Source: JBFHNV01 sp965365655 (GTDB lineage: Bacteria > Pseudomonadota > Gammaproteobacteria > HK1). From it: a stretch of DNA of 18,375 nucleotides. The stretch spans positions 1 to 18,375 of the forward strand of contig CBDUCN010000070.1 in assembly GCA_965365655.1 (NCBI GenBank). Direction: 5' to 3'. A program made the position numbers and the translations under genes. Shown piece after piece: positions 13,935-18,375 of the stretch; position 1 is the first letter of the stretch, and the number at the start of each line of letters is the position of its first letter. The notes under the pieces are model-generated. The model was not told the DNA's origin. It did not search any database and saw only the letters and a list, made by a program, of their open reading frames with translations.

Positions 13935-15212
13935 ATGCTGAGCGCCGCCTCGCGCAGCCGCAGCGCCGTCAACATCTGGCCGGGCTTCGTCGACGCCCTG
14001 GCCTCGGTGCTGATGGTGTTCATCTTCATGCTGCTCATCTTCGTGGTGGCGCAGTTCTTCCTGTCCGATCTCGCGAGCAGCCGCTTCGGCGCGATCGAGC
14101 AGCTCAGCCGCAACATCAACGCGCTGCTCGACGAGCTGTCGGTGGAGAAGGACAGGCGCGAGCGGATGCGCGACGAGATCGCGGCGCTGTCCGCGGAGCT
14201 GGGCGCGACCCGCGCGAGCCGCGACCGGCTGGCGCGGGAGCTGGACGACGCGCGCGACGTGGCCGCCGAACGCGAGGAGGCGCTGGAGGCGCGCCGCCGC
14301 GAGCTCGTGAGCCTGGAGCAGGACATCGAGGCGCTGCGCGTCATCCGCGAGAAGCTGGAGGCGCGCATCGGCGAGCTGACCGAGCGCGGCGAGCAGCGCG
14401 AGCAGGAGCTGACCGCGATGCGCGATCGCAGCAAGGCGCTCGCGGCGCGCCTTGCCGACGAGGAGGAGCGCACGCGGCTCGCGCAGGTTGCGATCGAGGA
14501 GCGTGACGTGCGCATCGGGTCGCTGAGCGCGCGGCTCGACGAGCAGGCGCGGAGCCTCGAGGCGGAGCGCGGCGTGAGTGCGGACGCGCAGGCGCAGATC
14601 GCGCTGCTCAACGAGCAGATCGGCGATCTCCGCGATCGCATCACCCGCCTGTCGGCGGCGCTGGAGATCTCGGAGGAGCGCGGCGAGCGCTACAAGGTGC
14701 AGGTCGCGGAGCTCGGGCAGAAGCTCAACATCGCGCTCGCCGAGCGTGTCGAGAAGCTGAGCCGCTTCCGCTCGGATTTCTTCGGCCGTCTGCGCGAGGT
14801 GCTCGGCGAGCGCAGCGACATCCGCATCTCCGGCGATCGCTTCGTGTTCCAGTCCGAGGTGCTGTTCCCGAGCGGCTCGGATCGGCTCGAGCCCGCCGGC
14901 CGCGCCCAGCTCGATCGCCTCGCCGAGACCCTGAAGGAGGTCGCGGCGAAGATCCCGGACGACGTGGACTGGATCCTGCGCGTCGACGGCCACACCGACC
15001 GGCGCCCGATCAGCACCGCCGAGTTCCCGTCGAACTGGGAGCTGTCCACCGCGCGCGCGCTGTCCATCGTGCGCCACCTGATCGATCGCGGCATCCCGCC
15101 CGAGCGCCTCGCGGCGACCGGGTTCGGGCAGTTCCGGCCCATCGACACCGGCGACACGCCGCAGGCGCTGGCGAGGAACCGGCGCATCGAGCTGAAGCTC
15201 ACGGGGCCATGA
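13935..15212 (+). CDS. MotB-like protein: one TM helix with Asp, long coiled coil, OmpA-family peptidoglycan-binding domain
   Basis: This 425-residue protein is the likely peptidoglycan-anchored half of the motor. A short N-terminal tail leads to one membrane helix (about 18-44, from PGFVDALASVLMVFIF). D20 is placed as the proton-carrying Asp of MotB (VAYADFMTAM type). Residues about 50-270 are almost unbroken heptad-like charged helix, presumably a periplasmic coiled coil. The OmpA_C-like domain (about 285-423) has VDGHTDRRPI (350-359), the MotB-type SNWELSTARA (366-375), GFGQFRP (396-402) and NRRIEL (415-420), whose Asp and Arg bind diaminopimelate peptides. ATG 13935 is the only start, because an in-frame stop precedes it. 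Similar pairs, as I recall, are labelled 'peptidoglycan-binding protein' in many Alphaproteobacteria without known function. ZorB is shorter and lacks this long spacer. Confidence 0.9.
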   Translation: MLSAASRSRSAVNIWPGFVDALASVLMVFIFMLLIFVVAQFFLSDLASSRFGAIEQLSRNINALLDELSVEKDRRERMRDEIAALSAELGATRASRDRLARELDDARDVAAEREEALEARRRELVSLEQDIEALRVIREKLEARIGELTERGEQREQELTAMRDRSKALAARLADEEERTRLAQVAIEERDVRIGSLSARLDEQARSLEAERGVSADAQAQIALLNEQIGDLRDRITRLSAALEISEERGERYKVQVAELGQKLNIALAERVEKLSRFRSDFFGRLREVLGERSDIRISGDRFVFQSEVLFPSGSDRLEPAGRAQLDRLAETLKEVAAKIPDDVDWILRVDGHTDRRPISTAEFPSNWELSTARALSIVRHLIDRGIPPERLAATGFGQFRPIDTGDTPQALARNRRIELKLTGP

Positions 15213-15283
15213 CAGGATTGTGAAGAAGCGCTTCCTGCGCCTCGTCACCTCGCTGCGCCGAAGACGTGGTCTCCGGCTTGCTC

Positions 15284-15315
15284 CAGACATCGAGCACTGA
15301 CGTGCTCGATGTCTG
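15284..15315. terminator. Perfect 14-bp stem-loop, probable bidirectional terminator
   Basis: CAGACATCGAGCAC (15284-15297), loop TGAC, GTGCTCGATGTCTG (15302-15315). It lies in the 151-base gap between the MotB-like gene (plus) and the third LLM gene (minus), and can fold in either transcript. The stem is less GC-rich than its surroundings, so a chance match is unlikely. There is no U-tract. Confidence 0.6.
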
Positions 15316-15335
15316 CCGGTGCATCCCTGCACCGG
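15316..15335. terminator. Second stem-loop directly abutting the first
   Basis: CCGGTGCA (15316-15323), loop TCCC, TGCACCGG (15328-15335): a perfect 8-bp stem starting at the base after the first hairpin ends. The two would stack as a tandem structure at the convergent junction. Confidence 0.5.
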
Positions 15336-15363
15336 ACGCCGCAGGCCACCGTCCCGGTACGGG

Positions 15364-16386
15364 CTACAGCGCCTCGCGCACCCGCGGCATCACCTCCTCG
15401 GCGAAGAGCCGCATCGCGTCCATCGCCGCGGCCGTCTCCATGCCCGGCCAGTGCATGCTCGCGATCAGGTGGTTGATGCCGGTCTCGCGCGCGAGCCGCA
15501 CGATGGCCTCGGTCACCTCGCCCGGCGAGCCGATCAGGAAGCGGTCGCGGATCAGCTCGTCGATGCCGGTGTCCAGGCTGTCGCCTTCCGGCATCGGGTC
15601 GTTCTGGCCCCAGGACACGTAGGCCTTGTACTTGGTCTCGAGGCCGGCGGCGCACACGCGGAGCGCCTCCTCGCGGGTCGGCGCGACGAACACCTCGCGG
15701 CGCGCCGGGAATTCCGCCGGGAACGGCTTGTCGCACAGCTCCAGCTCGCGCCGGTAGACCTCGAGCTGGCGCTGGATGGTGTCGATGCGGTTGTGCGGCG
15801 GCACGTACCAGCAGTCGCCGAGGCGCGCCGCGCGCCGGATCGCCGCGTCGGCGTTCGCGCCCACCCAGATCGGCGGATGCGGGTCCTGCACCGGGCGCAT
15901 GCCCAGCGACACGTCCATCAGCTCGAAGTGCGAGCCGCGCATGGACACCGACTCCTCGGTCCACAGCCGGCGGATCGCGACCAGGTTCTCCTCCATGCGC
16001 CTCACGCGTTCCGAGCGCGTGGTGCCGAACGCGCGGTACTCCACCTCGCGGTAGCCCAGCGCGACGCCCAGGATCACCTTGCCGCGCGACATCACGTCCA
16101 GCGTCGCGAACTGCTCGGCCACGTCCAGCGGCTTGTGCAGCGACAGCAGCACCACGCCCGCGTTCAGCCGGCAGCGCGGCGCCTCGGCCATGATGCGGGC
16201 CAGGAACGGGATCTGCTGGAAGTCGGCGAAGCCCGTGGCGGCGTAGTGCGAGCCCTTGGTGATGCAGTCGAAGCCGAGCGCGTCGGCGAGGCGGGCGGTG
16301 GCGCACACCTCCTCGAAGCGCGCCGCGAGGTCGTCCGTCGCCGGATACTGGGCGCGGATCATCAGGCCGAATCGGAAGTCGCTCAC
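15364..16386 (-). CDS. LLM-class flavin/F420-dependent oxidoreductase, third copy
   Basis: This 340-residue luciferase-like monooxygenase or reductase has the family hallmarks VAEQFATLDVMSRGKVILGVALGYREVEY (about 89-117, cofactor-phosphate region) and PPIWVGANADAAIRRAARLGDCW (about 171-193). The N-terminal RFGLMIRAQYP is the first barrel strand. Length fits two-component flavin monooxygenases and F420 reductases alike. The start is GTG at 16386 with GAGGA 7 bases upstream. It lies 85 bases after the HAD gene on the same strand, so the two may be cotranscribed. Its end converges on the stator pair across tandem hairpins. It is longer than, and clearly diverged from, the other two LLM enzymes here. 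Substrate and cofactor cannot be determined. Confidence 0.91.
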   Translation of the reverse strand: MSDFRFGLMIRAQYPATDDLAARFEEVCATARLADALGFDCITKGSHYAATGFADFQQIPFLARIMAEAPRCRLNAGVVLLSLHKPLDVAEQFATLDVMSRGKVILGVALGYREVEYRAFGTTRSERVRRMEENLVAIRRLWTEESVSMRGSHFELMDVSLGMRPVQDPHPPIWVGANADAAIRRAARLGDCWYVPPHNRIDTIQRQLEVYRRELELCDKPFPAEFPARREVFVAPTREEALRVCAAGLETKYKAYVSWGQNDPMPEGDSLDTGIDELIRDRFLIGSPGEVTEAIVRLARETGINHLIASMHWPGMETAAAMDAMRLFAEEVMPRVREAL

Positions 16387-16471
16387 GGTGTGGTCCTCGT
16401 GGATCGGAGCCCGGCGGGGCGTCCGGGCAGGGTTCGGGATGCGGGCCGGCGCGTCGGCCGGCGCGCGGCGC

Positions 16472-17119
16472 TCACGCGCACAGCGCGAGGAGACCGCGCG
16501 GATCGTCGAGCGCGTGCTCCGGCGCGAGGGCCAGCAGCGTCGGCGCCTCGCGCGAGCCCCACAGCGCGACCGCGCCGGCGGTGCCGGCCGCGCGCGCGCC
16601 CAGGATGTCGGCGCGGGTGTCGCCCACCATCACGGTCTCGCCGGGCGCCGCGTCCAGCGCCCGCATCGCGCGCTCCAGGGGCTCCGCGTCGGGCTTCGGG
16701 CGCGTCACGTCCTCGGAGCCCACCAGGAACTCGACGTGCGCCGCGAGCCCGGTGGCCTCGAGCTCCTCGCGCGCGCCGCGGCCGAGCTTGGAGGTGACGA
16801 CCGCGACCCGGTGCCCGCGCTCGCGCAACGCGGCGAGCGTCTCCGCGATGCCGTCATAGGGCGCGAGGCCCACCTTGTTCTCGATGTAGTAGCGCTCGCG
16901 GTACGCGCTCACCAGGCGCGCGGCCAGCGCCGGGTCGCCGCCCACGATGTCCGAGGACATCTGCTCGAGGTTCCGCCCGTGTGCGTCGCCGAGCGCCGCC
17001 GCGCCGTCCAGCGGCGTTCCCAGCACCTCCAGCGCCGCTGCCGTGAGGACCCGCGCGCGCAGCTCGAAGGTGGGCAGCAGGGTGTCGTCGTGGTCGAAGA
17101 GGAAGCAGCGGTAGCCCAT
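16472..17119 (-). CDS. HAD-superfamily hydrolase, phosphoglycolate phosphatase-like
   Basis: This 215-residue cytoplasmic phosphatase has all four HAD motifs: I, D9-H-D11-D-T13 (nucleophile D9, acid/base D11); II, T109/S110 (VVTSK); III, K142 (TRPKPDAEPL); and IV, GDTRAD with D167 and D171. The all-helical cap at about 18-85 makes it subfamily I, like phosphoglycolate phosphatase or beta-phosphoglucomutase. Motif I reads DHDDTLL where DLDGTL is usual; both catalytic aspartates remain, so activity is expected. The ATG at 17119 has AGGA about 6 bases upstream, and the following YRCFLFDHDD is the expected first strand. It is divergent from the Ldh2 gene (162-base spacer) and upstream of the third LLM gene. 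Substrate is unknown; a metabolite-repair phosphatase role is possible. Confidence 0.92.
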   Translation of the reverse strand: MGYRCFLFDHDDTLLPTFELRARVLTAAALEVLGTPLDGAAALGDAHGRNLEQMSSDIVGGDPALAARLVSAYRERYYIENKVGLAPYDGIAETLAALRERGHRVAVVTSKLGRGAREELEATGLAAHVEFLVGSEDVTRPKPDAEPLERAMRALDAAPGETVMVGDTRADILGARAAGTAGAVALWGSREAPTLLALAPEHALDDPRGLLALCA

Positions 17120-17188
17120 GGGCGGTCCTGGCAGAGGCGGAGGCTGGGCGGGCCGGGCGCGGCGGTCGGCGGCACCGGCAGCGGGCGC

Positions 17189-17194
17189 AGCATA
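17189..17194 (-). promoter_or_regulatory. Possible -10 hexamer for the HAD gene
   Basis: The minus strand reads TATGCT (within GGTTATGCTG), about 70 bases before the HAD ATG. It is the same TATGCTG string seen before the CMD gene. No -35 is recognised. Confidence 0.25.
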
Positions 17195-17248
17195 ACCGTG
17201 TCCGCGCCGCGCGCGCCGGCTGCGCGCCACGCCCGCCCGCGCCTGGCG

Positions 17249-17254
17249 CACAAT
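17249..17254 (+). promoter_or_regulatory. Possible -10 hexamer for the Ldh2-type gene
   Basis: CACAAT (four of six) lies 28 bases before the ATG at 17282. The GGAGAG ribosome site sits between them. No -35 is recognised. Confidence 0.25.
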
Positions 17255-17281
17255 GGCGTCCCGCTTCACCGGAGAGCCCGC

Positions 17282-18367
17282 ATGCCCGTCATCCGAGCCG
17301 ACAACCTGCGCGCCGTGGTGCGCGCGATCGTCACCGCCGCCGGCAGCGAGGGCGACGAGCCCGAGCTGGTCGCCGACAACCTGGTCTACGCGAATCTCAC
17401 CGGCCACGACAGCCACGGCATCGGCATGCTGGCGCGCTACATCCGCGCGGTGGGCAACGGCGAGCTGAAGCCGAACGCCCACGTCGACGTGGTCGTGGAC
17501 GACGGGCCGATGCTGCTGCTGGACGGCAACGCCGGCTACGGCCAGGTGATCGGCCGCGAGGCGATGGCGCTCGGCATCGCCCGCGCCCGCGAGCACGGGG
17601 TGTGCGTGCTCGCGATCCGCAACAGCTTCCACCTGTGCCGCATCGGCGCCTGGGGCGAGCAGTGCGCGCGCGAGGGGCTGGTGTCCATGCACCACGTCAA
17701 CGGCGTCGGGCACGACGGCATCGTCGCGCCGTTTCGCGGCGCCGACGCGCGCTACTCGACCAACCCGTACTGCTGCGTGCTGCCGGCCACCGGCGAGAAC
17801 CCGGTCACCATGCTGGACTTCGCGACCAGCCGCATCGCGCACGGCAAGGTGCGCGTCGCGCGCAACAAGGGCGAGCGGGTCGCCGACGGGGTGCTGCTCG
17901 ATCGGCACGGCACGCCCACCACCGACCCCAACGCGCTGTTCGACGGCGGGGCGCTGCGCCCGTTCGGCGACTACAAGGGCTACGGCATGGCGCTGGTCAA
18001 CGAGCTGCTGGCCGGCGTGCTCTCCGGCGGCGGCGGCTGCCGCCCCGAGACCAACCACGCGCACGACACGATCATCAACAACATGCTGTCGGTGATCATC
18101 GATCCGCTGCGCCTGGTGACCCGGGAGTTCTACCGGTCCGAGATGGACGCCACGCTGGCCCACGTGAAGGCGTCGCCGCCGATGGACGCGGGCGAGCCGG
18201 TGCTCGCGCCGGGCGACCCGGAGCGCGCGACGCTCGCGCTGCGCGAGCGCGAGGGGATCCCGGTGGACGACGAGACGTGGCGCGAGCTGGTGGAGGCGGG
18301 CGTCGGCGTCGGCGTGCCGCGCGCGGCGATCGACGAGACGGCGGGCCTCGCCGCGCCGCCGCACTGA
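17282..18367 (+). CDS. Malate/L-lactate dehydrogenase family (Ldh2) NAD(P)-dependent oxidoreductase
   Basis: This 361-residue cytoplasmic dehydrogenase interconverts a 2-hydroxy acid (malate, lactate, sulfolactate, ureidoglycolate) or a cyclic imino acid with its 2-oxo partner. This fold is distinct from the Rossmann MDH/LDH. Family marks are GHDSHGIGML (41-50) with H45, RNSFHLCRIGAWGEQCAREGL (113-133) with the catalytic-site H117, STNPYCCVLP (159-168), DFATSRIAHGKV (179-190) and GDYKGYGMALVNELLAGVLSG (229-249). Length is typical. The ATG at 17282 has GGAGAG about 8 bases upstream; the open frame reaches far upstream but only as an antisense shadow of the HAD gene. It is divergent from the HAD gene. 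Motif-level reading cannot separate malate, lactate and other 2-hydroxy acid activities. Confidence 0.94.
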   Translation: MPVIRADNLRAVVRAIVTAAGSEGDEPELVADNLVYANLTGHDSHGIGMLARYIRAVGNGELKPNAHVDVVVDDGPMLLLDGNAGYGQVIGREAMALGIARAREHGVCVLAIRNSFHLCRIGAWGEQCAREGLVSMHHVNGVGHDGIVAPFRGADARYSTNPYCCVLPATGENPVTMLDFATSRIAHGKVRVARNKGERVADGVLLDRHGTPTTDPNALFDGGALRPFGDYKGYGMALVNELLAGVLSGGGGCRPETNHAHDTIINNMLSVIIDPLRLVTREFYRSEMDATLAHVKASPPMDAGEPVLAPGDPERATLALREREGIPVDDETWRELVEAGVGVGVPRAAIDETAGLAAPPH

Positions 18368-18375
18368 GCGCGGCG

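Noticed and set aside
12643..15212. Zorya anti-phage system (ZorA/ZorB)
   Set aside because: The pair has the right fold types. However, the ZorA-like protein is short, the ZorB-like one carries a long coiled coil not seen in ZorB, and no ZorC, ZorD or ZorE gene lies on either side: an LLM gene follows and a CMD gene precedes.
16256..17281. N-terminal extension of the Ldh2 gene, giving a 703-residue frame
   Set aside because: The extension is antisense to the HAD gene and reads as Arg/Ala-rich shadow. The family's own N-terminus begins at the ATG at 17282, which has a GGAGAG site.
1..18375. Insertion sequence, prophage or genomic-island boundary
   Set aside because: No transposase, integrase, attachment-site repeat or drop in GC content was seen. 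Codon use is uniform across the window.

Overview
The window is very GC-rich (well above 70 % by eye). All genes show the strong third-position G/C bias of a high-GC bacterium. A small H-NS-family protein with the TWTGRGRKP core, a soluble PAS/GAF histidine kinase with an Rcp1-like response regulator, and a GGDEF-EAL protein together suggest a proteobacterium, most likely beta or gamma. No phage, transposon, CRISPR, rRNA or tRNA signal was found. The window looks like ordinary chromosome.

Layout. (1) Positions 1-5612, all on the minus strand, hold a signalling block. A soluble sensor kinase (three PAS domains, GAF, HisKA, HATPase) is followed by a CheY/Rcp1-like single-domain regulator. Next comes a REC-GGDEF-EAL protein whose start overlaps the regulator's end. 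After its own probable promoter comes a class III adenylate cyclase with a C-terminal FHA domain, cut by the left edge. The block joins phosphorelay, c-di-GMP and cAMP signalling. (2) Positions 6047-10159, still minus, hold an H-NS-like nucleoid protein, an EamA/DMT permease, a luciferase-like monooxygenase (LLM), a 2-keto-4-pentenoate hydratase-family enzyme and a nitroreductase. The last two overlap by ATGA and are probably co-translated. (3) Positions 10393-12153 hold a second LLM enzyme (plus) converging on a two-repeat carboxymuconolactone decarboxylase-like protein (minus). (4) Positions 12643-15212 (plus) hold the most unusual pair: a four-helix MotA/TolQ/ExbB-type channel subunit with a long C-terminal coiled coil, and a MotB-like partner with one membrane helix carrying an Asp, about 220 residues of coiled coil and a C-terminal OmpA peptidoglycan-binding domain. 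No flagellar, Tol, Ton or Zorya genes are nearby. (5) Positions 15364-18367 hold a third LLM enzyme and a HAD phosphatase (minus), then a divergent Ldh2-type malate/lactate dehydrogenase (plus).

The metabolic genes (three LLM enzymes, nitroreductase, hydratase, CMD protein, HAD, Ldh2, permease) look like an accessory set for catabolism of organic, possibly ring-derived or nitro, compounds. No substrate can be named from sequence alone. Gene junctions often carry GC-rich perfect stem-loops without a U-tract. The clearest are two back-to-back hairpins at 15284-15335, between convergent genes.

The best candidate for an undescribed system is the stator-like pair at 12643-15212. The signalling block is a second, more conventional candidate.
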